From positions 1 to 64,000 of the forward strand of contig CBDCSV010000004.1 of NCBI GenBank assembly GCA_965221855.1: a DNA stretch of 64,000 bases. Reading direction: 5' to 3'. The DNA is from JAJDXO01 sp965221855 (lineage in GTDB: Bacteria; Pseudomonadota; Alphaproteobacteria; Rhodospirillales; UBA2165). This document shows, one piece after another, positions 8,376 through 17,200 of this stretch; within the stretch, counting starts at the first letter, position 1, and each line of letters begins with the position of its first letter. The notes beneath the pieces are model-generated. The model made no database searches. It was not told the DNA's origin and worked only from the letters and a program-made list of their open reading frames with translations. Both the position numbers and the translations under genes were made by a program.

Positions 8376-8650
8376 TGAAAACCAATGGATTCCGCGTGGG
8401 CCACCCCGTCGAGCTTCGATTTTCACTTGTAGAATGTGCCTTCGCTGAGCTGTGGCCGGCAGACATTGATCAGCCGGGCGATCCCGGCGGCGGCCCGGGC
8501 GAGACCGATTCCGGCGATCCCCATGCCCCGGTCCGGCGGGTCCGGTGATGACGGCCTGGTTTGTGTCGTATATCTGCTCGTCATGGCCGGGCCCACTGGA
8601 CCGGCTTTGCCGGCCAGCCGGCAAAGTGGCCCCGCCATCCACGAAATTCC

Positions 8651-8748
8651 CTCCCCCTCACACTCATCTTTTATGACCCCCTCACCCTGACCCTCTCCCC
8701 CTGAAGAAGGGGGAGAGGGGACACTGCCGAAGCTGGGTGAGGGGGAAG
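8651..8748. repeat. Dispersed intergenic hairpin repeat, copy R2
   Basis: Same core as R1: TTTTATGACCCCCTCACCC, then CCTCTCCCCCTGAAGAAGGG closing a hairpin, ending with GCTGGGTGAGGGGGAAG. It lacks the extra inner block of R1 and R3. Confidence 0.8.
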
Positions 8749-8751
8749 AAT

Positions 8752-8824
8752 ATTTCACCACGGAGCACACAGAGATCACGGAGCGGATTCGAGTGTGGAT
8801 ACTCCGTGTCCTCGGTGGTCGACC
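8752..8824. repeat. CACCACGGAG-type inverted repeat, copy 1
   Basis: TTCACCACGGAG at the left pairs with CTCGGTGGTCGA at the right, with an internal CACGGAG / CTCCGTG pair. A related but diverged copy follows R3 at 12125-12208. It is a second dispersed intergenic repeat family that tracks next to the first. Confidence 0.6.
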
Positions 8825-9134
8825 TGGTGAACATCCTGGATGCCCCGAACCAGCACGGGCATGACGGCTGGAGAGTTCCGCAAAAGGAGTACGTCATGGC
8901 CGGGAGCAAGTCCGAGGTATCCAGGGGGCTCGCCGCCCGAGGCCGAAGCCGTAAAGCGGAAAATTTCAGCATAACAAATTTGATATCGAATTCTGCTCAA
9001 CATGCATTTCACAAGCCGTCGGTATTTCCCTACCATTAGTTGTCGTAACCGCCAGGGTAGGGAGTCGGCTTATCGTTCTGGATATTGAGGCTGAAGACAC
9101 CGATGCCGGGGCGTTCCGCAAAACTGGGAAGTGG

Positions 9135-9177
<43 letters not shown>

Positions 9178-9258
9178 AATTAAGCCGTATTCCGGCGCCC
9201 CCGCGCCGGACGCCGCGACCGGCCGCGGGCCTTTACGACACAATCGGGAAAACGACCG

Positions 9259-9282
9259 CGCCGCGCGCCGGGGCGCGCGGCG
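9259..9282. repeat. Perfect GC palindrome
   Basis: CGCCGCGCGCC, two G, then GGCGCGCGGCG: an 11-bp perfect stem with a two-base centre. No T-run follows, so it is not a standard terminator. It sits between the microsatellite and the autotransporter start and could affect transcription or replication slippage. Confidence 0.7.
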
Positions 9283-9390
9283 TCGTCCCGTCAATCCGGC
9301 CGCCGCGGTCAAGGCCGGGCGAGAGGGGGATATCATGCGTCTCCCCTGAACACGCGCCGCATTCCCGGTCTCGGTCTCGCCAGGACGGCG

Positions 9391-11979
9391 GTGCTGTCAT
9401 GCGGTATCTTCGCGGTTGTGGAGTACGCGTCGGGCCAGACCGCGAAATGCACCAATACGCCCGCGGCCGGCGAACGGGTCGTCTGCGAGAAGGACGCTTC
9501 GTCCGGCGACGATATCGAAATCCTGCTGGAGGGTGTGGATATCGACGTGACGGCGACGGCGGTCAACACCTACGCCGTCCATGCCTGGCACAAGGGCACC
9601 GGCGATATCGACATCGAGGTGACCCAGAGCCTCGACGAAGCCGGCGGAGCCGTCGGCAGCACCATCGACACCACGGGCAGTTTCCAGGCATTCGCGGTTT
9701 TCGGCGAACATACCGGAACCGGAGCCATCGACATTACCGTATTTGCCGCGACGATAACCACGACGGGCAAGACCGGCCACGCCGTCCATGGCCGCCATCA
9801 CGGCGCCGGGCGCATTTCGCTGGACGTCAGCGGCAGTTCGATCAAGACGACGATGAAGGACGCCCACGGGGTCTATGCGTCGCACCAGAACGACGACGCC
9901 GCCGAGGCCGGCGTTTCGGTAACGGCCTCCTCCAACCGGATCGTCACGGAGGGCGACGACGCCCACGCCATTCGCGGCACGAGCTACGGCCGGGGCGACG
10001 TCGCGATCACCTCGGCGTCCAACACGATCACGACGAAGGGAAAGGAAGCCAGGGGCATCTTCGGCTACCACCGGGGCGACGGCGATACCGTCATCCGCTC
10101 GACGGGGGATACCATCGTCACCGAACACCACACGGCGGGCGAGGATAGCGGCGCGGACGGTATTCTCGCCTGGCACCAGCGCGGAACCGGCGATATCGAT
10201 ATCGATGTCGCCGGAGGCTCGATCAGGACGAGCGGTGAGCGTTCCATGGGCGTTTACGGCATTCACCAAGGCAGCGGCGGCATCCGGATCGTTGCGGAAG
10301 GAGGCCAGCGCATCGCGACGGCGGGCGCATCCGCCCGCGGTATCATGGCCTATCACGCCGGAAGCGGCGGCATCCGGATCGCTCTGGAAGCGGGTTCGCG
10401 CATCGCGACGGCGGGCGCATACGCCTCCGGCATTGCCGCCTTTCACGGCGGAACCGGGGAGGACCGGAGCATGGACGTCGCGGTCGGGGGCATCGTCGAA
10501 ACGAAAGGAGCAGGTGCGCACGGCGTTTTGATCGGCATACGCAGAGAGGGAAACGCCGCATTCGCCGCCGCCTTCGACGACGAGGGCTACCGCCGGCAGG
10601 CCGTGACGGTGACCGGCCGCATCGATGTCCGCGGCGGCGGAGCGGCGGGCATCTTCCTCGCCGGCGGGGGCAGGGTTCACATCGGGCCGGCGGGAGTCAT
10701 CGACGCGGCGCCGCGCATCGCGGTCTTCGCGGCGGGCGATACGCCGGGGGAAAATCCGGGAGACCCGGCGGTCAAGCCGAAGCTGTTCGTCGGCATCGAG
10801 CTTTCCGGGCGCCGGATGAAGGACGTCCTCGGCGACGGCTGGATAATCAACGAAGGCGGCGAAACCACCATCGCGGTCAACGGGGTCGTGCTGCATGACG
10901 GCGCGAAGGGCGTCGTTCCCGGCGCCAGGGCGCCCAACGGCGCATGGGACGTCACCGTCCGGAAAAAGGGCGTCAACGTGGCCGGCCGCTCCGATCCGGA
11001 GAATTGGGAGATCGCCGAATTGGCCCCCGGCGCCGCCGCGGACAGGGACTTCTCCGCCGCCGATTTCGATTTCAGCCAGGTCTATGCGCCTCGCGCGGCC
11101 GTCTACGAAGCGTTGCCCGGTTTCCTGCTCGCCCTGCATGAGCCGAACACCCAGGGGGCGCGGATATCGCGCTTCGGATCGCCCGCCTGGGTGCGGCTCT
11201 CCGGCGACGGACGCCGCTTTGAACCGGCCCGCAGCAGCGCGGCGGCGAAATGGGATTTCAGCCGCGATCTGCTGGACGCGGGCCTGGACATCGAATTCGG
11301 CGAAACCTTCTCCGCTTCGGTCTTCGGGTGCAACCTTTGGGGTTCGGCCGACATTTCCGCGCCCGGCGGCGGCGGAAGGATCGACGCCCGGGGGACCGTC
11401 GGGGCCTTCGACCTCTGCGCGACGGGACCCGGCGGGAATTACGCATGCGGCGGCTTCTTCTATGCAAGCTACAGGCTGGACATCTCGTCGGACAGGCGCG
11501 GCCTCCTCAAGAGCGGCGCGTCGGCGCGCGGCCACAGACTGAGCTTCGAGGCCGGGCGGCGCCTGACGACGGACGGCGGAACGCGCCTTGCGCCCCGCAT
11601 CCGGATGAGGCGGACCAAAGTCGAGATGGACGGTTTCGCCGATGCCGTCAATTCGCTCGTATGGGTGCGCGACGCCTCCCGCGTCACGGGCGGCATCGGA
11701 CTGGCGGCCGAAACCGAGATCGGATCGGACGGCGCCGGCGGCGCGTTTACGTTGCGCGGCTCGGCCGACCTGGAGCGGACCTTCGGCCCCTCCCGAACGC
11801 GGGTTGTCGTGTCGGGCGAAGAGCTTGTCTCCGAGGCGTCCCGCACGAACGTCAGCCTGGGCTTCGGCGCGGATTACCGTCTGCGCGGCTTCTCCGTCGG
11901 CGCGACCCTTTCGGCGACCGGGTCCGGCTCCGGCGACGCCTTCTATTCCGGGATGCTGACCTTCCGCCTGACGTTCTAG
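9391..11979 (+). CDS. Type Va autotransporter with beta-helix repeat passenger
   Basis: 862 codons from GTG 9391. The passenger (about residues 50-560) is built of 30-40-residue repeats of the form 'I.T.G..A.GI..YH.G.GDI.I', typical of a right-handed beta-helix, rich in histidine at HAWHKGTG, GRHHGAG and similar turns. The last 270 residues form an outer-membrane beta-barrel ending in ...MLTFRLTF, with the obligatory terminal phenylalanine. The barrel exports the passenger to the cell surface for adhesion or enzymatic work. The start is odd: the hydrophobic signal core (TAVLSCGIFAVVEYASG) begins at GTG 9391, but a strong AGGGGG ribosome site precedes ATG 9335, which stops after four codons. 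One extra C in the tract at 9343-9346 would give MRLPLNTRRIPGLGLAR plus this core, a better signal peptide. Confidence 0.8.
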   Translation: MLSCGIFAVVEYASGQTAKCTNTPAAGERVVCEKDASSGDDIEILLEGVDIDVTATAVNTYAVHAWHKGTGDIDIEVTQSLDEAGGAVGSTIDTTGSFQAFAVFGEHTGTGAIDITVFAATITTTGKTGHAVHGRHHGAGRISLDVSGSSIKTTMKDAHGVYASHQNDDAAEAGVSVTASSNRIVTEGDDAHAIRGTSYGRGDVAITSASNTITTKGKEARGIFGYHRGDGDTVIRSTGDTIVTEHHTAGEDSGADGILAWHQRGTGDIDIDVAGGSIRTSGERSMGVYGIHQGSGGIRIVAEGGQRIATAGASARGIMAYHAGSGGIRIALEAGSRIATAGAYASGIAAFHGGTGEDRSMDVAVGGIVETKGAGAHGVLIGIRREGNAAFAAAFDDEGYRRQAVTVTGRIDVRGGGAAGIFLAGGGRVHIGPAGVIDAAPRIAVFAAGDTPGENPGDPAVKPKLFVGIELSGRRMKDVLGDGWIINEGGETTIAVNGVVLHDGAKGVVPGARAPNGAWDVTVRKKGVNVAGRSDPENWEIAELAPGAAADRDFSAADFDFSQVYAPRAAVYEALPGFLLALHEPNTQGARISRFGSPAWVRLSGDGRRFEPARSSAAAKWDFSRDLLDAGLDIEFGETFSASVFGCNLWGSADISAPGGGGRIDARGTVGAFDLCATGPGGNYACGGFFYASYRLDISSDRRGLLKSGASARGHRLSFEAGRRLTTDGGTRLAPRIRMRRTKVEMDGFADAVNSLVWVRDASRVTGGIGLAAETEIGSDGAGGAFTLRGSADLERTFGPSRTRVVVSGEELVSEASRTNVSLGFGADYRLRGFSVGATLSATGSGSGDAFYSGMLTFRLTF

Positions 11980-12000
11980 CCCGCGAGCCGTGGCCCGAGC

Positions 12001-12117
12001 CGGGTGAGGGAGCTTGCCGTGCGTCCCCTCTCCCCCTTCTTTCCAGCCTTCGTAGCCGAAGGCTACTTCGGCGGAGTAGGCCAGGGGGAGAGGGTCAGGG
12101 TGAGGGGGTTGAGGGGA
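12001..12117. repeat. Dispersed intergenic hairpin repeat, copy R3 (inverse orientation)
   Basis: Contains CCCTCTCCCCCTTCTTTCC, then the inner block CTTCGTAGCCGAAGG...GGCGGAGTAGG and AGGGGGAGAGGGTCAGGGTG. It is the reverse complement of the R1 arrangement, including the extra inner block. It begins 22 bases after the autotransporter stop and could act as its transcription terminator. Confidence 0.8.
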
Positions 12118-12124
12118 AATAAGA

Positions 12125-12208
12125 TTTCACCACAGAGGCACAGAGTTCACCGAGGAGGAATGGTTAACTCCCCCTATCTCACCGCCTCACCGTCTCTGTG
12201 GTTCAAGA
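12125..12208. repeat. CACCACAGAG-type inverted repeat, copy 2
   Basis: TTCACCACAGAG on the left and CTCTGTGGTTCAA on the right form a stem around about 60 bases. Related to 8752-8824. No gene lies between. Confidence 0.6.
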
Positions 12209-12217
12209 ATTGGAAAT

Positions 12218-12371
12218 TCCCCCTCACCCAGCTGCGGCTAAGGCTCGGCGTTCGCCTCGCCAAGCCTCCGCAACCCTCTCCCCCCAAGGGGGGCGAGGGA
12301 CTCGATGCAGTGAGGGCGCGCTCTTCCCCTCTCCCCCTTCTTCAGGGGGAGAGGGTCAGGGTGAGGGGGTC
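12218..12371. repeat. Dispersed intergenic hairpin repeat, copy R4
   Basis: A compound copy: CCCCCTCACCCAGCTGCGG, a CCCTCTCCCCCCAAGGGGGG hairpin, then CCCTCTCCCCCTTCTTCAGG ending GGGTCAGGGTGAGGGGGTC. The right end overlaps the last codons and stop of the DUF559 gene and is the inverse of the start of R5. Confidence 0.8.
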
Positions 12372-12694
12372 GTCAATTCTTCCCGAAGCCTCGCCAATAC
12401 ACCTTCCAGGTTTTCCAGCACCTCGTTGTTCCAGAATCGCACGACCCGGTGGCCTTTCGATCCCAGGTACGCCGTCCTGGCGGCATCGCGTTCCTCATCG
12501 GCGGCATGCTGTCCGCCGTCGATTTCGACGATCAGCATCGCTTCCGCGCAGCAGAAGTCGGCGACGAATTTTCCGACCGGATGCTGCCTCCGGAATTTGT
12601 GGCCGTCCAGCTGGCGGTTGCGGAGCGCGCGCCAAATGATCTTCTCGGCCTCGGTGGAGTCCCGGCGCAGTTTTTGGGGCAATGTGTCGGCCAT
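12356..12694 (-). CDS. DUF559 (Vsr-like, PD-(D/E)XK) endonuclease-domain protein
   Basis: 112 residues starting MADTLPQKLRRDSTEAEKII; an ATG 15 bases upstream is possible but has no better ribosome site. The DUF559 pattern is complete: the N-terminal 'EAEKIIWRALRNRQLDGHKF' helix, RRQHPVGKFVADFCC (nuclease Asp), IVEIDGGQH (E-x-D/Q core) and the terminal VVRFWNNEVLENLEGVL. DUF559 proteins resemble very-short-patch repair endonucleases; their role is unsettled. The gene is bracketed by inverted copies R4 and R5 of the dispersed repeat, and its last residues TTPSP and stop codon are encoded by R4. Confidence 0.8.
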   Translation of the reverse strand: MADTLPQKLRRDSTEAEKIIWRALRNRQLDGHKFRRQHPVGKFVADFCCAEAMLIVEIDGGQHAADEERDAARTAYLGSKGHRVVRFWNNEVLENLEGVLARLREELTTPSP

Positions 12695-12711
12695 GCCTGA
12701 TCGTCGCATGT

Positions 12712-12805
12712 TTTATGACCCCCTCACCCTAACCCTCTCCCCCTGAAGAAGGGGGAGAGGGAACACCACCTAAACTCCCTCGCCCCATTCAGAGGGAGAG
12801 GGGAA
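12712..12805. repeat. Dispersed intergenic hairpin repeat, copy R5
   Basis: TTTTATGACCCCCTCACCC, CCTCTCCCCCTGAAGAAGGG, then GAGGGAA and a shorter GCCCC...GGGG arm. It mirrors the right end of R4 across the DUF559 gene with one mismatch over about 31 bases. Confidence 0.8.
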
Positions 12806-12837
12806 GGTTTCGAGTGCGACTCAATCGAGCCCTGACC

Positions 12838-13611
12838 CTAATCCTCGATCTCCACCCACACCGGGGTGTGGTCGGAGGCCTTCTCCCAGCCCCGCGGCGT
12901 CTTGTCGATCTCGCAGGCGACCAGCCGGTCGGCGGCCTGGGGCGACAGCAGGATGTGGTCGATGCGCAGCCCGTTGTCCTTGTTCCACGCACCGGCGCGG
13001 TAGTCCCACCACGAATACTTGCCCTCTTCGTCGCCGTGCAGCGCCCGCCAGGCCTCGATGACGCCCAGGTGGAGGATCTTGCGGAAGGCCGCCCGGGACT
13101 CGGGCCGCAGCTGGGCATCGTCCGCCCAGCCCACCGGATCGAATGCGTCCCGGTCGTCCGGCGTTACGTTGTAGTCGCCGCCGAGCACGAAGGCGTCTTC
13201 CGTTTCGAGCAGGTCCCCCACATGCCTGTGGAGGCGTTCCAGCCATTTGAGCTTGTAGGTGAACTTGTCGCTGTCCGTCGGGTTGCCGTTGGGCAGATAG
13301 ATCGACGCCACCCGGGCCGACCCGGTGAACGCCTCGATGTAGCGCGCCTGATCGTCCGTCTCGTCGCCGGGCAGCGCGGTCAGTTCCACGTCGATGGGGT
13401 ATTTGGACAGGATGGCGACGCCATTGTAGGTCTTCTGGCCCGAAATGGCGATGTTGTAGCCCTTGTCCTCGATGGGCTCGCGCGGGAACGTCTCCTCGGT
13501 GCTCTTGATCTCCTGCAACAGGGCGACGTCGGGCTGGAAGTCGTCGAGCCACTTGAGGACGTGCTCGAGCCGCGCCTTCACCGAGTTCACATTCCACGTC
13601 GCGATCTTCAA
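12838..13611 (-). CDS. xthA: Exodeoxyribonuclease III
   Basis: About 257 residues of the EEP nuclease fold. KIATWNVNSVKAR opens the protein, LLQEIKS carries the metal-binding glutamate, LGGDYNV the catalytic Asp/Asn pair, and ASDHTPVWVEIED the terminal Asp-His. It removes 3' blocks and cuts at abasic sites in base-excision repair. The start is taken as TTG 13611, directly before KIATWN, because every upstream in-frame start would run through the terminator of the gene before it. A GGAG lies 11 bases upstream. Confidence 0.9.
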   Translation of the reverse strand: MKIATWNVNSVKARLEHVLKWLDDFQPDVALLQEIKSTEETFPREPIEDKGYNIAISGQKTYNGVAILSKYPIDVELTALPGDETDDQARYIEAFTGSARVASIYLPNGNPTDSDKFTYKLKWLERLHRHVGDLLETEDAFVLGGDYNVTPDDRDAFDPVGWADDAQLRPESRAAFRKILHLGVIEAWRALHGDEEGKYSWWDYRAGAWNKDNGLRIDHILLSPQAADRLVACEIDKTPRGWEKASDHTPVWVEIED

Positions 13612-13621
13612 GGGAGGTCTC

Positions 13622-13652
13622 CGAAACAAGAAAGGCCCGCGTTCGGCGGGCC
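13622..13652 (-). terminator. Rho-independent terminator after erpA
   Basis: On the minus strand GGCCCGC-CGAAC-GCGGGCC followed by TTTCTTGTTT. It lies 26 bases after the erpA stop and just before the xthA start, separating the two genes into different transcripts or attenuating read-through. Confidence 0.8.
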
Positions 13653-13677
13653 TCCTGTTTAGCACGGGAGCGCGGGA

Positions 13678-14016
13678 TCAGACAGAAAAAGACACCCCGC
13701 AGCCGCAGGCCGAGGCGGCTTGCGGGTTGTTGAGCCGGAAGCTGGCGCCGATCAGATCGTCGACGAAGTCCACTTCCGAGCCGTCGATCAGGCCGAGGGA
13801 CATTTCGTCGACCACCACCTTGATGCCGTGGCCTTCGTAGATCCGGTCGTCGTCGTTGGTGGCGCCGTCGAGATCGAAGCTGTAGGAAAAGCCCGAGCAG
13901 CCGCCCGCATAGACGGAAACCCGGAGCATGTTCCCGTCCTCGCCTTCGGCGGCGATGATCTCGGAAACCCGCTTGGCGGCGTTTTCGGTAATGGTCAGGC
14001 CGGCTTCGGCGCTCAT
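13678..14016 (-). CDS. erpA: HesB/IscA-type iron-sulfur cluster insertion protein
   Basis: 112 residues of the A-type carrier family. The three conserved cysteines are visible in GGCSGFSY and the terminal SACGCGVSF. Such proteins receive Fe-S clusters from the scaffold and pass them to apo-enzymes. ATG 14016 is chosen over one nine bases earlier because GAGGA stands nine bases before it and none before the other. A divergent partner, dgt, lies 160 bases away. Assignment to ErpA rather than SufA/IscA is by general resemblance and solitary context. Confidence 0.8.
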   Translation of the reverse strand: MSAEAGLTITENAAKRVSEIIAAEGEDGNMLRVSVYAGGCSGFSYSFDLDGATNDDDRIYEGHGIKVVVDEMSLGLIDGSEVDFVDDLIGASFRLNNPQAASACGCGVSFSV

Positions 14017-14044
14017 TCCATTCATTCCTCAAAAACGGCGATTC

Positions 14045-14060
14045 GCGCTAAATCTAGCGC
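14045..14060. promoter_or_regulatory. Inverted repeat between erpA and dgt
   Basis: GCGCTA-AATC-TAGCGC, a perfect six-base inverted repeat in the divergent spacer, 29 bases upstream of the erpA start. Position suits an operator for erpA; the binding protein is unknown. Confidence 0.35.
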
Positions 14061-14176
14061 TATTTCAAGCTTATGTAATCCCATATCGGCGGTTGTCAAA
14101 CCCTTCCCGGCATGCGTTGCGCCGCCCGGGAACCCATCCTATTGTGCCGCGAGACAAGGGTTTTCGAGCAGAGGCA

Positions 14177-15370
14177 ATGCTGACCCAGCCCCCGGCGGAT
14201 ACCGCCCGCGCCCCCTATGCCAGCCGGCCCGGCGAAAGCCGGGGGCGGTTTCACGACGAGCCGGAAAGCGCGACCCGGACCTGTTTTCAGCGGGACCGGG
14301 ACCGGATCGTCCACTCGGCGGCCTTCCGGCGGCTCGAATACAAGACCCAGGTATTCGTCAATCACGAGGGCGACTATTACCGGACCCGCCTCACGCACTC
14401 CCTGGAGGTCGCGCAGATCGCGCGCTCCATCGCCCGGTCCCTCGATCTCGACGAGGATCTGGCGGAGGCGCTGGCGCTGGCCCACGATCTCGGACACCCG
14501 CCCTTCGGCCATGCGGGCGAGGAAGCGCTTTCGGAACGCATGGCGCCGTTCGGCGGGTTCGACCACAACGCCCAGTCGCTGGCCGTCGTAACCCGGCTCG
14601 AACACCGGTATCCCGAATTCGACGGCCTCAACCTGACCTGGGAGACCCTGGAAGGCATCGTGAAGCATAACGGCCCGCTGACCGGCCCGAAGGTGGACCG
14701 CGAGGTGCCGGGCGACATCGCGGCGTATGTGGCCCGGCACGATCTGGAATTGGCGACCCATGCCGGGGCGGAGGCCCAGGTGGCGGCGCTCGCCGATGAT
14801 ATCGCCTACAACAACCATGATATCGACGACGGGCTTCGGGCCGGCCTGTTCTCGGTCGAGGACATTTCGGACGTGCCCTTGGTCGGCGATATTTTCGCCG
14901 GCGTGGACAAGGACTATCCGGACCTCGACAAGTCGCGGCGCAAGCACGAGGCCATCCGGCGCATGATCGGGGAATGGGTCGGCGACGCGCTTGCCGAATC
15001 CCGCCGCCGGCTGGCCGACGCCAAACCCGCCTCGGCGGACGAAGTGCGCGGCCTGGACCGGCCGGTGATCGCCCTGTCGGACGACATGCGCGAGATGGAC
15101 AGCCGGCTCAAACGCTTCCTGTTCGACAACATGTATCGCCACTACCGGGTGAACCGGATGACCCTCGAGGCGCACCGCGTCGTCCGCGACCTGTTCACCC
15201 TGTTGCTCGGCGAGCCCCAAAGCCTGCCGGCGGAATGGCAGGCGCGGGTCGGCGCGCCGGGCAGCGCCGAAACCGCCAAGGCGGTCGCCGACTACATCGC
15301 CGGCATGACCGACCGGTTCGCCCTCGATGAACATGCGCGGCTGATCGACGCCCGGGCCGGAACCTCGTAA
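14177..15370 (+). CDS. dgt: Deoxyguanosinetriphosphate triphosphohydrolase-like HD protein
   Basis: 397 residues from the ATG after GAGG. The HD-domain metal ligands are visible: RLEYKTQVF...RTRLTHSLEVAQIAR (His), LAHDLGHPPFGHAGE (His-Asp) and the later DDIAYNNHDIDDG (Asp). Family members hydrolyse dGTP or other dNTPs to nucleoside and tripolyphosphate and limit dNTP pools. Length matches type-2 alphaproteobacterial members. It stands directly upstream of argS, a common alphaproteobacterial arrangement. Confidence 0.9.
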   Translation: MLTQPPADTARAPYASRPGESRGRFHDEPESATRTCFQRDRDRIVHSAAFRRLEYKTQVFVNHEGDYYRTRLTHSLEVAQIARSIARSLDLDEDLAEALALAHDLGHPPFGHAGEEALSERMAPFGGFDHNAQSLAVVTRLEHRYPEFDGLNLTWETLEGIVKHNGPLTGPKVDREVPGDIAAYVARHDLELATHAGAEAQVAALADDIAYNNHDIDDGLRAGLFSVEDISDVPLVGDIFAGVDKDYPDLDKSRRKHEAIRRMIGEWVGDALAESRRRLADAKPASADEVRGLDRPVIALSDDMREMDSRLKRFLFDNMYRHYRVNRMTLEAHRVVRDLFTLLLGEPQSLPAEWQARVGAPGSAETAKAVADYIAGMTDRFALDEHARLIDARAGTS

Positions 15371-15421
15371 GCCGCAAATCCTGATCGACCTTTTGGAATT
15401 GAGGTCTTAAAAGACCGCCTC

Positions 15422-17200
15422 ATGAATCCCTTTCAGCTCCTGAAATCGCGTCTGACCGGCATTCTCGACGAACTCGCCGAGGAGGGCGCCCTGCCGCGCG
15501 GCCTGGACTATGGGCGGGTCAATGTCGAGCCGCCCAGGGAAGCCGGGCACGGCGACGTCGCCACCAACGCGGCCATGGTCCTGACCAAACCGGCGGAAAT
15601 GAAGCCGCGCGACCTCGCAGAGGCCATCGCCGGAAAATTCACCGAATTCGACGACGTGACCGAGGCGGAGGTGGCGGGGCCCGGCTTCATCAATCTCAGG
15701 CTGGCGCCCGCCTTCTGGCAGGCGCGGATCGGGGACATCCTCGGCGCGGGCACGGCCTACGGGGATTCCCGGATCGGCGCGGGCCGAAAGGTCAACCTGG
15801 AATATGTCTCGGCCAATCCCACGGGTCCGATGCATGTGGGCCACGGGCGGGGCGCGGTGGTGGGCGACGCCCTGGCCGCGCTGCTCGCCAAGGCCGGTTT
15901 CGAGGTGACCAGGGAATATTACGTCAACGATGCCGGCGCCCAGGTCGAGGCCTTGGCGCGCTCTCTTCATTTCCGCTATTGGGAAGCGCTCGGTCTGCAG
16001 GTGGGCGACATGCCGGAAGGCATGTACCCGGGCGACTACCTGATCCCGGTGGCCGAAAAACTGGCCGAAAAAGACCGCTCCGATTGGCCGGCCGCCCCGG
16101 CGAAAAAAAGAGTGCCGGGCGAGAGCTTCCTGCTCGGACAGTTCCGGGAAATCGCGGTCGGCGCGATGATGGAGATGATCCGCGAGGACCTCGCGGCGCT
16201 GGGCATCGCTTTCGACCGCTTCTCGTCGGAGCGCGCCCTCGTCGAGGCGGGCGGCGTCGACAAGGTGCTTGCCGATCTCGAGGACCGGGGTCTGGTCTAT
16301 ACGGGCACCTTGGATCTGCCCAAGGGCAAGGAGCCCGAAGATTGGGAGCCGAGGCCCCAGCTTCTGTTCCGGGCGTCCGATTTCGGCGACGATGTCGACC
16401 GGCCGCTCAAGAAGTCGGATGGGTCGTGGACCTACTTCGCCACCGACATGGCTTATCACTTCGACAAATACGCCCGCGGCTACCGGGACATGATCGACGT
16501 TTGGGGCGCCGACCACGGCGGCTACGTGAAGCGCATGCAGGCCGCCGTCAAGGCGCTCACCGCCGGCGGCGGCAACCTGGACGTGAAGCTTTGCCAGATG
16601 GTCAATCTGATGGATGGCGGCGAGCCGGTGAAGATGTCGAAGCGCGCCGGCACGTTCGTTACCCTCCGCGAAGTCGTCGACGAGGTCGGCAAGGACGTGG
16701 TCCGCTTCATCATGCTGACCCGCAAGAACGACGCTCAGCTCGACTTCGACCTCAAGAAGGTGCTGGAGCAGAGCCGCGACAATCCCGTGTTCTATGTCCA
16801 GTACTCCCATGCCCGCTGCCATTCCGTGCTGCGCCACGCCGCCGAGATGTTCCCGGACGAGGATTTCTCGCCGGCCGGCCTGATGGGCGCGGATTTGGGC
16901 CTCCTCACCGACGAGGCCGAACTCGACCTGATCAAATCCATGGCCGGGTGGCCGCGGGTGGTGGAGGGCGCCGCCGAGGCGCACGAACCCCACCGGATCG
17001 CGTACTATCTTCTGGACGTTTCCGGGCTGTTTCATGCCCTTTGGACCAAGGGAACCCGCGAAGACGCAAGTTTACGGTTTCTCAACGAACAGGACTTAGG
17101 GTTGACCCGAGCACGTTTGGCATTGGTGCGGGGCCTTGCGCTCGTCATCGCCTCCGGTCTTGAGGTGATGGGCGTGACGCCCGTCGAGGAGATGCGCTGA
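15422..17200 (+). CDS. argS: Arginyl-tRNA synthetase
   Basis: 592 residues of class I ArgS. The N-terminal Add-1 domain comes first, then the HIGH-type motif HVGHGRG near residue 140, the ADHGGYVKR region and KMSKRAGT near residue 403, and the C-terminal DALR anticodon-binding domain. It charges tRNA-Arg. It starts 51 bases after dgt, just behind a small hairpin GGTCTT-AA-AAGACC with no strong ribosome site. The stop overlaps the next ATG by one base (TGATG), so translation is coupled to the SPOR gene. Confidence 0.95.
   Translation: MNPFQLLKSRLTGILDELAEEGALPRGLDYGRVNVEPPREAGHGDVATNAAMVLTKPAEMKPRDLAEAIAGKFTEFDDVTEAEVAGPGFINLRLAPAFWQARIGDILGAGTAYGDSRIGAGRKVNLEYVSANPTGPMHVGHGRGAVVGDALAALLAKAGFEVTREYYVNDAGAQVEALARSLHFRYWEALGLQVGDMPEGMYPGDYLIPVAEKLAEKDRSDWPAAPAKKRVPGESFLLGQFREIAVGAMMEMIREDLAALGIAFDRFSSERALVEAGGVDKVLADLEDRGLVYTGTLDLPKGKEPEDWEPRPQLLFRASDFGDDVDRPLKKSDGSWTYFATDMAYHFDKYARGYRDMIDVWGADHGGYVKRMQAAVKALTAGGGNLDVKLCQMVNLMDGGEPVKMSKRAGTFVTLREVVDEVGKDVVRFIMLTRKNDAQLDFDLKKVLEQSRDNPVFYVQYSHARCHSVLRHAAEMFPDEDFSPAGLMGADLGLLTDEAELDLIKSMAGWPRVVEGAAEAHEPHRIAYYLLDVSGLFHALWTKGTREDASLRFLNEQDLGLTRARLALVRGLALVIASGLEVMGVTPVEEMR

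Larger units (their letters stand above)
8376..9134. other. Gene-free intergenic tract with degenerate repeats
   Basis: No credible gene. Apart from the two repeats listed separately, 8510-8640 and 8835-8925 contain low-complexity 'CATGACGG / GGCCGGG' sequence of the kind that forms dispersed intergenic repeats in alphaproteobacteria. The AT-richer stretch 8955-9060 could hold a promoter for the downstream autotransporter, but no clear -35/-10 pair was identified. Confidence 0.4.

Noticed and set aside
9397..11535. A 712-codon open frame antisense to the autotransporter
   Set aside because: The sense frame has a beta-helix passenger, barrel and terminal Phe; the antisense has only low-complexity composition.
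12001..12805. CRISPR array
   Set aside because: The repeats are palindromic, of different lengths, in mixed orientation and without regular spacers; no cas genes.
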